This document shows, piece by piece, positions 1-7,974 of a stretch of DNA of 12,530 nt. The translations under genes and the position numbers were made by a program. Below the pieces are notes generated by a model. That model was given only the letters and a program-made list of their open reading frames with translations, did not search any database and had not been told where the DNA came from. Positions within the stretch are counted from its first letter, which is position 1. Each line of letters opens with the position of its first letter. Source of the DNA: Asterionellopsis glacialis (taxonomy: Eukaryota; Bacillariophyta; Plagiogrammaphyceae; Rhaphoneidales; Asterionellopsidaceae); contig WKLE02002326.1 of NCBI GenBank assembly GCA_014885115.2, forward strand, positions 1 to 12,530, written 5' to 3'.

Positions 1-1351
1 ATGGATTCAATCTTCGTGTAACAAGCCAACATGTCAAGTGAGGCTCCAATGTTCGACGAAGATTTCATATCGCTTCTCCAGTGATTGAAAGACTTTATGA
101 CGTTCTCGGGTATACCCATGATTTGGGCGTGGGCTGTTAGACCTCTTCTAGTTGATCTTAAGATACCAAAGTCGTCACGAATGGTGACTTCGTTGTCTAT
201 CAAGTTAGTTTCATTTTGAACCTTTTGCAAATATGAAAAGAAATCGTCCTGAAATTTGATGAGTTTCCTGGGAGAGAGTACTCTAGCAAATAATCTGGAT
301 CTCTTTCCTTCATTGTTTTGTTTTTGAAGTTGGCAGAGTCTACTGATCCACTTCCCAGGTTGTAATCCTGTGCCTTTTTGATTCCTACCAATGGAAGTTC
401 AAACTTAGCTCCACTTAGCCTGTTTCCTTTAGTGGCCCCTGAGATGACTAATTTAAACCATCCTTCGGATTTTAGAGTTTTAAGGCTATTCGTCATTCCT
501 GCTCTTTCAATCAGTAGCATTTCTTCTCCACGCAGACCTGCAACAAAGCCTCCAATGAACCATGATCCCATTTCAGCTATCCTTCTGTAGTCCTTGGGAG
601 AAGAAGCAAATTTCCATTCTCTTTTCAGAATGACTTCTAGGGCATGGACCACATCGATAGTGATTGGTTCGTCTTGTTTCACGTGTTCACCCACTCGTTT
701 GTGAATTCCTTCCATGAATCTGGAAAACCAGAAAGAGTGAGTGACCACTGATGAGATCCAAAGCTTCTTCATTTCATAAGAGGCAATGGAATCTTGCAGG
801 CCACCTACCCCGGCCTGTCCAATGTTGGAGATAGTGGCTCGCGTTTTTCGGAAAGTTCCCCATTGAACAAACTGCTCATGTTGTCCTGGATTGAGAGACT
901 CTTCGAGGATGCTGATGGCTGAGTTCATGCCCATAGCATCCTCTATAGGCCACGGACCCATATTGTCATTTATGGGTGGCTGACCCTTTTCCAGGGCCCG
1001 CCTTTCAAGTCTCTTGGCCCTTCGTAGGTTACCTTCAACAGTTCCTGTGGCTCTAGACCAGAAGGCATCCAGAGAGGCTCGACAAATGAAAACCTGGATT
1101 TCTTCATCTTGTATGTTTCGAGGGTGTGGGTTTTGGCGCATGATGTTTTGGAAATGACACCTCTCACACTGAAAAGGGGTTAGGAGGTGATCTCCCTTGC
1201 AACCTTGAATGAACCTACCTTCAGAGCCGGGCTCAAGGATTGGTTCACCGTCACCATCTATGTGTGTCCTGACAGGAAAAGGAAGCTTCCCGATGGGAAC
1301 AAAGCATGAGCCGCACCACGCACTCTTACAAGGGGCAAAGGGACCGCGCTG
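1..1351 (-). pseudogene. Tyrosine recombinase (YR) domain, frameshifted and truncated by the window edge
   Basis: Site-specific recombinase that would integrate the circular cDNA of the element. The frame open from 1351 contains two CxxC-like pairs (WCGSC near 1300, FQCERCH near 1160), then a long helical SAM-like core-binding region. The catalytic domain follows with GLRGEE (catalytic Arg codon at 532-530) and a TKGN turn supplying the likely beta-hairpin Lys near 430. A single-base frameshift in the T-run at 375-379 moves the reading frame. The new frame continues to position 1 with LFARVLSP, then GILRSTRRG (158-141) as the second Arg box, NHWRS as the H/W box, and LDMLACYTK with the probable nucleophile Tyr codon at 20-18. 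Box II reads R-S-T-R rather than H-x-x-R. The out-of-frame tail from about 377 to 200 is not genuine protein. The spacing of the R, K, R, H/W and Y residues makes a chance match very unlikely. Whether the C-terminus is intact cannot be seen. Confidence 0.83.
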
Positions 1352-1468
1352 TCATGAGTCTAGGCACGACTACTAGGTGCAAGCATTGTGGCCGTTTGAG
1401 TTGAGCACGGCCAAGTTCTTCTACCACAACGTCGGCAGCGCTGGGAGGAGGAGTCCAGATGTAGTTGC
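1326..1468 (-). pseudogene. Linker between RNase H and tyrosine recombinase
   Basis: A short open stretch in the same frame as the RT region. It encodes NYIWTPPPSAADVVVEEL followed by RPQCLHLVVVPRLMTAR and then hits TAA at 1328-1326. It sits exactly between the RNase H segment, which stops in another frame at 1469, and the recombinase frame that opens at 1351. It therefore looks like the polyprotein linker, isolated by a frameshift on each side. No domain is recognised. The run of Pro, the WTPPP motif and the hydrophobic LHLVVVPRL strand are the visible traits. It may contribute to the end of the RNase H fold or to a separate processing site. Confidence 0.5.
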
Positions 1469-1999
1469 CTATTTGGTGACCTCATCAAACCACCCTTCTG
1501 GAGTAAGAGTGGTGTAAGGCATGCTACCCATGCTGCTCTCCAATAAGGCCTTCAGTCGAGGTTCTCTTTCGAAAGCCGAAAGGTGTAAAGGTATAAACAA
1601 AGACATAGGTTTGCCTCGCATCACTCCAGTTGAGTGATCGCCTCGCGAGATCCTGTCGGTTCCCTGGGCAATCATATGCTTGCCACTGACATGAATCACA
1701 TGTAGTATTAGGTCATAATCCATTTCGAGTTTTTTGAGACGTAGTATGAGCTCAAAGAGCAATTTTGAAGTGGATGTTCCTTTCCAATAGGTACTCTCAG
1801 CAGTGCTGTTGTCTGTAAATATAAATATTTCACTTCCTCCAAGTTGATGTTCTAGACATAATTTTTCAAGGGACTCAACTAGCTTGTTGAGCTCCCTCCA
1901 ATTTGAAGACATCGTCTCTGAAGCTTCAGTGGACCACTGTCCATATGAAAAGTGAATTACTCCTTCTATAACTTGATTTGGAGGCATCACCGAACCCAT
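1469..1999 (-). pseudogene. RNase H domain, C-terminal two thirds, in a shifted frame
   Basis: RNase H would remove template RNA during cDNA synthesis. This frame carries SYGQWSTEASE, then SSNWRELNKL (the catalytic Glu position), EIFIFTDNSTAES (catalytic Asp in TDN) and GTDRISRGDHSTG (final Asp). Together with the GDAS aspartate coded in the adjoining frame near 1988-1986, the D-E-D-D tetrad is complete. The first dozen or so residues of this reading (before SYGQW) are probably out of frame, because the upstream part of the domain continues in the other frame to about 1960. The segment ends with TPEGWFDEVTK and a TAG at 1469. The original frame resumes immediately afterwards with NYIWTPPP. 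I do not regard 1999 as a real start; this is an internal polyprotein segment. Confidence 0.82.
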
Positions 2000-2495
2000 A
2001 GTATACTTTCCCTATTTTGTTGCATCTGACTCTCTTGAGAACTGGCTCTTCCAAGCTACACAAGGTTAGCAATGCATTGACATCGTCCTTGAAGCGTGGA
2101 GCTGCCGCTACCTCTGCAGGGATGTCTTCTTCTCCTCGAATGTCCTCGTGACTCCAATCTTGTTCCTCTTTCTTCCAAATGAGAGTTTGGCTTCTGGGTA
2201 TTTGCCATGCTTCGTCGTCACGACCTTTGCGCCAGCCATCTATGGTCATGTGAAAACCTATTAGGTAGCTGGCCATGCATCGGTAGGTTTGGGCCAGGTA
2301 ATTTAGGAAACCATGGATAATCTCTAGTCGTTTCCTGTTCATTTTTCGAGGATGAGCAACTAGCATGCATTGTACTTCTACAAGGTATCCTTTGGCCTTT
2401 GTCCATTTGTCTTGAGCCACAAGGACAAACACTCCGTTAGGGCTGGCTTTGACAAGAGCCCCGGCCCAGGCTCCTGATGCTTGTTTGCCATCACG
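1926..2495 (-). pseudogene. RT connection region and N-terminal part of RNase H
   Basis: Direct continuation, in the same frame, of the reverse transcriptase after the TGA at 2498-2496. It reads RDGKQASGAWAG, then GVFVLVAQDKW, a helical connection region, and finally VYYGFGDASKSS, where the Asp of GDAS (codon 1988-1986) is the first RNase H catalytic residue. After about 1960 the frame is lost and ends at 1926, while RNase H carries on in another frame. The TGA could derive from CGA by a C-to-T change, since the following codon is CGT and the region is otherwise collinear. No ATG is needed because this is an internal part of a polyprotein. It would act as the thumb/connection of the polymerase. 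Confidence 0.76.
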
Positions 2496-4499
2496 TCATT
2501 TTCTGGGGGCATCCTGGATACCTAAATGATTACACATACTGGCGGCTCTTCTTCCAGCTCTCCAAGCTTCAGACTTCGAGTTCCCAGTCGACCTCAGATC
2601 ATCTACATAAATGAATAAGTCTGCAGCCAATTTTCCATTGTCTTCTCTGACCTTCATGACCCAAGGTTTGGAGTTATTGAAGCATTCCATCCCAGGCAGA
2701 TTAAGTACTACTTTTGACCATCGATAAATGTTGGAAGGAGTTGCTCTATTTCCCCGAATCATTTCTTCAGCAAAAGCCATGGCTTGGACGGCTTGATAGG
2801 GTGAAGATGTTAACCCCATTGCAGCTTGCATCCAGCACTCCCAACGGACATTCTTGGTCCCGGTCGGGAAGTAATGTGTGAGGTCCACACCAGCTAGACT
2901 TCGCACACTCTCGTGCAAGACGAAGTTTAAGAACATTTCTCCAAGATCAACGTCCGACATAAAAGTAGTTTCGTCCACAGCTCGCAGATGTGACCTTATG
3001 GTTGGCAAAGGAAACCATGGTACCCAAATGGCACTATTTAATCCACTTACAGTGCCATCATATACCATTCTGATGTCGTCACTACCTTTGGGGACAGCAA
3101 AGAATAAGGTGAGTGAGCTGACGAATCCAGTCGAAATGTACCTTCGCAACCTGACCTTTTGTAGTTTTTCCAGGACCTTGGATTTGATGGCAGGGTCCTT
3201 GGTGTTGCGCTGTGGTTTTCTGTATGTAGGTTTGGGTCCCTGGAAGTGAACCCAAAGACCGTCACGGATAGTGTCCTGATACTCCTCTGGCCATCGCCAG
3301 TGAAACGGTCTCAAACTGTCTGACCATTTGTTCCATGAGCTTCTGGCAGCCCATACAACAGCATCATGACCTGCTTCAAGGTCCGTTGGACAGGTCATTT
3401 GTAACCCCCGCCACCATCTAATGTAGCTGAGTTTGCCTTCATGGGCGGGCAACGAAGACCACAGGTAGCTCTTGGTGGTGGTAGAGAATTGAACCACGGA
3501 AGAGTATGTGTGGTAGAGCCTTTTAACTTGTGGGTATCGGGATTGCAGCCACCGGAAGAAGGAAGAAGTCACACGTCGTTTCCACCACATTAGCATGCGA
3601 CGTTGAAACATTGGAGTGATTAAATCTAGGAAAAGTTTGCATTTTGAAGATCCTAGATTGGCTAAAGTGGATCTCAGAGAGGAAGGAGCATCGTCGACAA
3701 GATGTTCCCTCCAAAGGTAGTCGGGCACCGCTGCGTCATCTGCCTCAATGGCTTTCCTTTCACGAGCCTCCCAAAGAACGCCAATTTGGGCCTCCTTTGC
3801 CGCAATAGGCGTCGACGAAGTGGCCCGAACCAGAGACCTTTCGTCCACAGAAGAAACTTTCCCAACTTCTTCGACCAAAAAAGAAGAAATTGAAGAAATT
3901 CCCCACCAGTAATTTGTCCCAAGCTCCGCCTGCTTGGCTTTAGCAAATTGCATCCCAGACTCCTGGTCCCTGGCCTGCTTCGTCCTAGCAGCAAGTGGTA
4001 GGGCACTTGTATTGTCCTGACATTGATGATGTTCCCCAGCCTGCTTGGCCCTGGCAGTGGTAGGTAGGCTTGTATCATCCTCACGTTGGCGTTTTCTGTC
4101 AAGTCGTTGGTCAAACAAAGAACCGAGTAGAGCCCTAAACCCGTTGACTAAACATTTGAAGGGCAGGAGAGAAGTTAGGGGTGGCCACGGGAGAGTTGAA
4201 GCAATGGTTGCTAGAGCGACAGGCCAGTCCAGGCACTCCAAGGCCTCTTGGGTACCTAAGCATCGAAGACCCCTGTGATGTTTTGGGGCAAAGAGAGTAG
4301 GGGTGAGGACAAGTGTCCTCTTGGTGAGTGGGTAAGACAATAACCCACCACCATGAAAGAAGGGTTGATGTCCTTGTACCCCTAGTTTCACCACTCTCAG
4401 TGGGTTGGTAGTGGCTACAGTTGGTGCAGGTTGGAAGGAGAAACAACTAGGTTTGAGACCCAAGACTGTGCTGGCATCCCTGGGAGCATAGCTGGGAGC
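2496..4499 (-). pseudogene. Reverse transcriptase region of the YR retroelement polyprotein
   Basis: The longest uninterrupted coding stretch, open from after the TAA at 4502-4500 to a TGA at 2498-2496. Counting from 4463, residues 1-90 hold LGLKPSCFSF, GGGLLSYPL and LTPTLFAPK. Residues 120-185 are a charged repeat segment. The RT core begins near residue 435: TGFVSSLTLFFAVPKG (fingers), DDIRMVYDG, then MSDVDLGEMFLNF (motif A; Asp 504/506), MQAAMGLTSSPYQA (motif B) and LFIYVDDLRSTG (motif C; YVDD at 2609-2598). It ends at LGIQDAPRK, with the next domain in frame. Reverse transcriptase copies the element RNA into cDNA. The YVDD, motif A and motif B residues are intact, so this is the best-preserved part. 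There is no ATG near 4463 and the frame stays open upstream to 4499, which supports an internal polyprotein segment rather than an independent gene. Confidence 0.88.
3929..4085 (-). repeat. Imperfect in-frame direct repeats inside the RT polyprotein
   Basis: Three related blocks begin at 3929, 3974 and 4040 on the plus strand, each with the core CCTGCTTSG. The last two extend through GGCACTTGTATTGTCCT and GGCTTGTATCATCCT respectively. Spacings of 45 and 66 bases are multiples of three, so the repeat expands protein sequence without a frame change. On the coding strand the units read as ARAKQAGE, ARTKQARD and AKAKQAEL. This is a low-complexity charged linker ahead of the RT core. Confidence 0.6.
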
Positions 4500-4970
4500 T
4501 TAAGGATCATTTGATATGATGAAAGGTCGGGAAGCGATGGCAGTGATGCAGATTTGCGCATCCGTGACTCCTCCAACGGCTGAGTGCATGAGTATGATCT
4601 GGTTCTGGAATTTCCATTTGGGTGGAGCGCGTCGTATGCCTTTGGTGCTCAATAAAGTGTGAATAACTAAAATTTTACAAACTGCATAGGCGTGTCCAGC
4701 CACACGTCCATCAACCAATCCTAACATGGGTTGAGAATGTAGGCGAGGTATGTCTTCCATTTTCCCTGACCAGCTAGTTATGGGACAATCATCTCCTACC
4801 AAAGCCTGTAACAAGGACAAGCAAGAAGGTTCTCCTGTGCAACAGATCCAAACACATCGAAGTCCCAGTTCTTGAAGAGCAGGCAACCAAGAGGTGAATT
4901 CGCATCCGAAGATGACACAAGGACGTCTATAGTCACCACCCTGAACGGGTACGCTACCCACAGTTAAACC
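4500..4970 (-). pseudogene. Unrecognised module between Gag and RT, possibly Rossmann-like
   Basis: Open in the same frame as the RT, bounded by TGA at 4973-4971 and TAA at 4502-4500. About 150 codons are preserved and there is no obvious ATG at the start. Visible traits are a hydrophobic strand and turn (CVIFGCEF), SWLPALQELGLRCVWICC with alternating helix and strand character, a GLVDGRVAGHAYAVCKIL segment, and QIILMHSAVGGVTDAQ near the end. The order strand-Gly-helix-strand-acidic with later Gly-rich loops could be a nucleotide- or SAM-binding fold. Some DIRS-type elements do carry methyltransferase domains, usually after the RT. I see no diagnostic methyltransferase motif such as PCQ, DPPY or NPPY, so no function is assigned. 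The same frame continues past the TAA into LGLKPSCFSF, suggesting this module is joined to the RT polyprotein. Confidence 0.5.
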
Positions 4971-5030
4971 TCATAAGGTGGTTCTCTTTAAGGTTGAGCC
5001 CAACGTGTGCACACTAGCATCTTCACTAAG

Positions 5031-6115
5031 TCATTCCTCCCGTTTGGCCTTCTTCTTGACATCTCCATTGAGCTTCTTGTACTGAACTAGTTCATGACGA
5101 AGATTGTCATGATCACATTGTAAATCCTTTAGAAGGTCAGGTAGGGTTGACAGAGATGCGACTTTCTTGTTCAATTGGCTTACATTATTGTCAATAGTAG
5201 TCAATTGCGAAGGATCCACTTGTTTGGTTAACATGAACATGCTCATCTCTTTTACATAAGATGGGTGTGACCGGAATTCCATGGATACGAACGATTGCAT
5301 TTCGCAGTGACATTGTAGAACACACCAAATCATTCTTGCCTTGCAATCCAACGTGCTCAAGTTGTCCAGCATGATCACCTTTGTCCGATGCTTCCTCATG
5401 GCTTCCCAAATTGCATTTGAAGCACGCCCAATGAGTTGAAAAGCGGTAGTTGGAGAGAAGTGCAAGACATGAACCAAGTCTGAGTAGTTTCGCTCAACAT
5501 GACTAGCAAATGAAGTCCATTGAGACTCAACTTCTTGTAACAAAGCCAGAGCAAAGGCGCCGCCTCCAGTAGAAGAGTCAATGGTGCCTCTGATACTTTC
5601 AGCATAATCATGTAACCAGGTTTGCAGTGATTGCTTGATCGATTCGGTGCCTTCTCCCAACCAAGCACCATATGAGGGAATTGCCCCGAACCCCTTTTCA
5701 CAGGCCACAGGCTTTCCAGAGCCTTTGGCGCTGTAGAGCAACTTGGGTTTGTATGATACATTGAGGCTGCTAACTCACTTTCCATTCTACTGGAAGCCAC
5801 GCGGCTGGCAGAGTGTCTGGCATCTGAATGTTCGGTACCTGTGGGTGCCTTAGGTTCCATAGCCACAATGAGGCTAAAGAGGTCCCAAAAGATTCCAGCA
5901 CTATCAACCTGTTCTTCCTTGACCCATCGTTTTAGCTCTTGAAAGGATCCAAACTTGTAGTGATTCAAAGAGAAACTTTCATCGTCCACTCGAGAATGCA
6001 ATTCGAGGATCTGCTGACAAAGATCATTGACTTGGGATTGAAGCAACAGTTGATAGCCTGATTGGTCAGTGTTCACAGTAGATTGGATTTGTGCATCATC
6101 TATGTCATTCACCGC
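5031..6115 (-). pseudogene. Gag-like helical domain, C-terminal part, with one frameshift
   Basis: Starts in the same frame as the coiled-coil segment, immediately after the TAA at 6118-6116. It encodes an acidic/Gln-rich coiled coil, then FGSFQELKRWVKEE and IFWDLFSLIVAMEP. At about 5750, in a CCC run, the reading frame shifts. The new frame encodes LLYSAKGSGKPVACEKGFG, WLHDYAESIRGTID, GGAFALALLQEVESQW, HVLHFSPTTAFQLIG and NAIWEAMRKHR, and ends in a Leu/Lys-rich coiled coil with a basic tail KKAKREE before TGA at 5033-5031. The mostly helical, tail-basic make-up and the position upstream of the RT suggest a structural Gag-type protein that would assemble around the element RNA. I recall similar proteins from diatoms but cannot name a family. 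The reading of the old frame beyond 5750 down to 5396 is a by-product of the frameshift. Confidence 0.65.
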
Positions 6116-6943
6116 TTAACTTAATTGTCTGAAATCCGCGAGCGAAACAACTCTGTGAGAGGGCTGATTGTCGAGTTTTCGAGATAATGTCACCACTTGT
6201 CGCTCCAAGTCAGAATGAGCTTCCTGCATCTTGCAAGTTAGGTTCCCCAATTTGTCGCCTAAGTCAGGCTTGGTATCCATGGATTCAAATAGGTTGTCAA
6301 ACTCCATTTCACTTGAACTAGCGTTGAATGTCTCAAGGGTTGATAGCCGATGTTTGAATGAAGGAATGATTTTCTTGTATGAATCCACAAGATTGGTGAA
6401 GCTCCCTTGTAATGTCTTGACTTGCTGCATGAGCAATTTTTGGTTGCTATAGTCCACCCGCAATGAGGTAACTGTGTCTTCCAGTTTTGTGCGATTGTTA
6501 GAAACCACCTCCCAAAGGTTGTCCATCCCTTGACCTTCTTTGTTGGAAAAAGGAGTTCCGATTTGAAATGCAAGTAGGCGGACCTTAGCTTGCATTCCAT
6601 GAATGATACCCTCCATTTCCAAGAGCGTCTTGGTGAGAGATTCGCGGTAATCACATTCGTTACAACCACGTTTGTTAATTTCAGTCTCTAGAGTTGCGAA
6701 GTTTTGACCAATTTCCTGCCATTCTTTAAGTATGTCTTCACTTAACTTGCTGGGGTCATAATCATTCTTGCTTTCCGTTTTTAGAGCAAATCCTACTCCC
6801 CCGACTTTAGTGAGGGGTGGAAGATCCATGGGAATGGTGTCAATTGATTCAGACAAGAATTCCCCCATGGATCGTTTCCTCAGAGTTTTCAATTCCCGTT
6901 TCGCTTCTTTGATGTCTCCCATTGAGGGATAATCCACGGTGGA
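6116..6943 (-). pseudogene. Long coiled-coil segment of the YR element Gag
   Basis: In frame with both neighbours: it lies between TGA at 6946-6944 and TAA at 6118-6116, each of which could come from CGA or CAA by a C-to-T change. The protein is about 270 residues and strongly helical, with Leu/Ile/Val spaced in heptads in several stretches (KREL..LRKRSM near the start, LKEWQEIGQNFATLETEI, LTKTLLEMEGIIHGMQAKV, KLEDTVTSLRVDYSNQKLLMQQV, LERQVVTLSRKLDN). One CNEC pair occurs near the middle. If this were a separate gene the first ATG would be at 6922-6920, but nothing favours that over read-through of a broken longer frame. The likely role is oligomerisation of Gag into a particle scaffold. No catalytic motif is seen. 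Confidence 0.62.
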
Positions 6944-7485
6944 TCAACTCTTGCTTCTGACCGGTTCAATGCCGCTGCGAACGGAGTAAGAAGCCGAGTT
7001 GTTCATTTCAGCTTTGACAGTCTCAAAGTACGTGACCATGACGTCAGGGTCCTCTTCCATCTTGAGAAGATCTTCAGGAGACAAGTTACCCAGAAGGTGG
7101 TTAATGTCTAACGATGGTTTGCGACGAGCTTGACTTCCATTCTTGTTTCGAATGTATGCATGACCCTCTTGGAGGTGCACCTTGCTGGACTTGTGTGTTT
7201 GAATGTTGCAGTCATTGGTAAGTTTGCAGCAGAATGAACTGCCATGAACTCCACCAATGGCACCACGACAAATCTGATCCAGATCATTACAGAAAAGGAC
7301 AGAGACTCCTTCCAAAGGAAACTCACGACACAGTCGATCCCCCCCGTTGCAACAGACACGGCAGACGAAGGCGTAGCAAATGCACGGGATGACGTACCTG
7401 AAGAAGTAGATGGTCCGCGACAAGGTGTGACAACCTCGTCAACAGGCGGGTCGTCAATATCATCAAAAGTAACAAGAGCATCCAT
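6944..7485 (-). pseudogene. N-terminal Gag segment with a Cys/His-rich putative zinc-binding region
   Basis: The likely start is the ATG at 7485-7483 (MDALVTFDDIDDPPVDE), an acidic, Ser/Thr-rich N-terminus. Somewhere between about 7423 and 7375 the frame shifts, and the second frame runs to TGA at 6946-6944. That frame carries repeated Cys: FVCRVCC, DRLCREF, LFCNDLDQICRGAIGGV, SSFCCKLTNDCN, then THKSSKVHLQEGHAY with two His. It ends in LDINHLLGNLSPEDLLKM, EDPDVMV and a Ser-rich tail. The spacing of about eight Cys and several His suggests a compact zinc-binding domain that could bind RNA or DNA. It is not a CCHC knuckle (C-x2-C-x4-H-x4-C), so the family is unknown to me. The next segment follows in the same frame after the TGA. 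Confidence 0.62.
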
Positions 7486-7915
7486 GGTACTAGGCAGGAA
7501 GAAATAATTTGCTTGAGTGAGAGTCACGGTCAATTTTGGACTGATCAATGTGCAAAGTTGAGCGCTTGTCTTACTAAGCCACAACCAACCAATTACGTCG
7601 TAAGTTCTTGAAAGAGTGATCTGAGGATGAGATGAGTGCAGCTGCGATTTTAGAAAGCATTCTAAAAAACTTTTTTAGTTTTAGAATGATTGGATCACAA
7701 TCGTTAGATGTTCTCTCTGACTCAATGCTTAATCTGCAAGATCGAGTACTTCTAAGGGCTCAGGCGTCTGGCCATCAAACCGTCTTAATTTGAACATGAG
7801 AGGGCACAATGTGGACCAAAATGATGAAGTCCGTTTGGGGTTTGGAATTGCACACAATATTTGCACAGGTATAATCATGTTATTAGTGTCACCAGACTCC
7901 CACAAGAAGAAGAAC
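7486..7915. other. Region between the two elements, no convincing gene
   Basis: About 430 bp between the first ATG of the YR element and the 5' LTR of the Ty3/gypsy element. It is AT-rich around 7640-7690 and has stops in most frames. It probably contains the 5' leader or terminal repeat of the minus-strand element plus sequence that was present before the gypsy insertion. A minus-strand reading ending at 7729 (CPLMFKLRRFDGQTPEPLEV) is the only protein-like stretch and is too short to call. The base context immediately left of the LTR is AGAAC (7911-7915); the matching target duplication would lie beyond the right edge. Confidence 0.6.
7648..7688. repeat. AT-rich inverted repeat (10-bp perfect arms)
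   Basis: CATTCTAAAA at 7658-7667 and its exact reverse complement TTTTAGAATG at 7679-7688 flank an 11-base spacer rich in T. A further copy of the arm core, TTTTAGAA, lies just left at 7648-7655, so two alternative hairpins share the central arm. The location, upstream of the YR element start codon, fits a terminal-repeat or leader structure. A chance AT-rich palindrome cannot be excluded. Confidence 0.55.
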
Positions 7916-7966
7916 TGCAGTAGGCGATATGTCAATCAACCATAGTATGGACATACTGTGATGCAA

Positions 7967-7974
7967 TGACGTCA
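7967..7974. promoter_or_regulatory. CRE palindrome TGACGTCA in the 5' LTR (site 1)
   Basis: A perfect 8-bp cAMP-response-element palindrome, the consensus bZIP (CREB/ATF) binding site, in the upstream part of the LTR where retrotransposon enhancers lie. In the right LTR the matching position reads TTATGTCA, so the site is lost there. Binding is inferred from the motif only. Confidence 0.5.

Larger units (their letters stand above)
1..7485 (-). mobile_element. Decayed tyrosine-recombinase retroelement (DIRS-like order), 3' end beyond the window
   Basis: A minus-strand retroelement reading from the ATG at 7485-7483 toward position 1 and off the window. Coding order is Gag-like segments, an unrecognised module, reverse transcriptase, RNase H, and a tyrosine recombinase in place of a DDE integrase. 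That order and the YR are the defining features of DIRS/Ngaro-type elements, which integrate through a circular DNA without target duplication (family knowledge). Almost all the coding between about 5748 and 1326 lies in a single frame, and that frame returns from about 377 to 1. It is interrupted by TGA or TAA at 5031, 4971, 4500 and 2496, and by a displaced stretch near 1960-1475. The upstream Gag part lies in two other frames with stops at 6944 and 6116. I read this as a degenerate copy of an element with one or two giant ORFs. Terminal repeats were not identified: the 3' end is outside the window and the 5' end lies somewhere between 7486 and 7915. Confidence 0.82.

Noticed and set aside
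2878..3249. Plus-strand 123-codon open reading opposite the RT
   Set aside because: It is antisense to the conserved RT motifs and has no recognisable domain, so it is a shadow of the minus-strand coding.
7039..7046. TGACGTCA palindrome within the YR element Gag
   Set aside because: It is explained by codons for Pro-Asp-Val-Met and is not in a promoter position.
1..7485. Interpretation as a giant virus or prophage segment because of the tyrosine recombinase and many ORFs
   Set aside because: The RT, RNase H and YR are collinear in essentially one frame, which is a retroelement layout. No capsid, terminase or replication genes of viruses are present.
7729..7935. Minus-strand 68-codon reading that ends FDGQTPEPLEVLDLAD as a possible host exon
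   Set aside because: Its start lies inside the gypsy LTR, it is short, and there is no recognised domain or splice evidence. It could be the tail of a host gene disrupted by the insertion, but nothing supports that.
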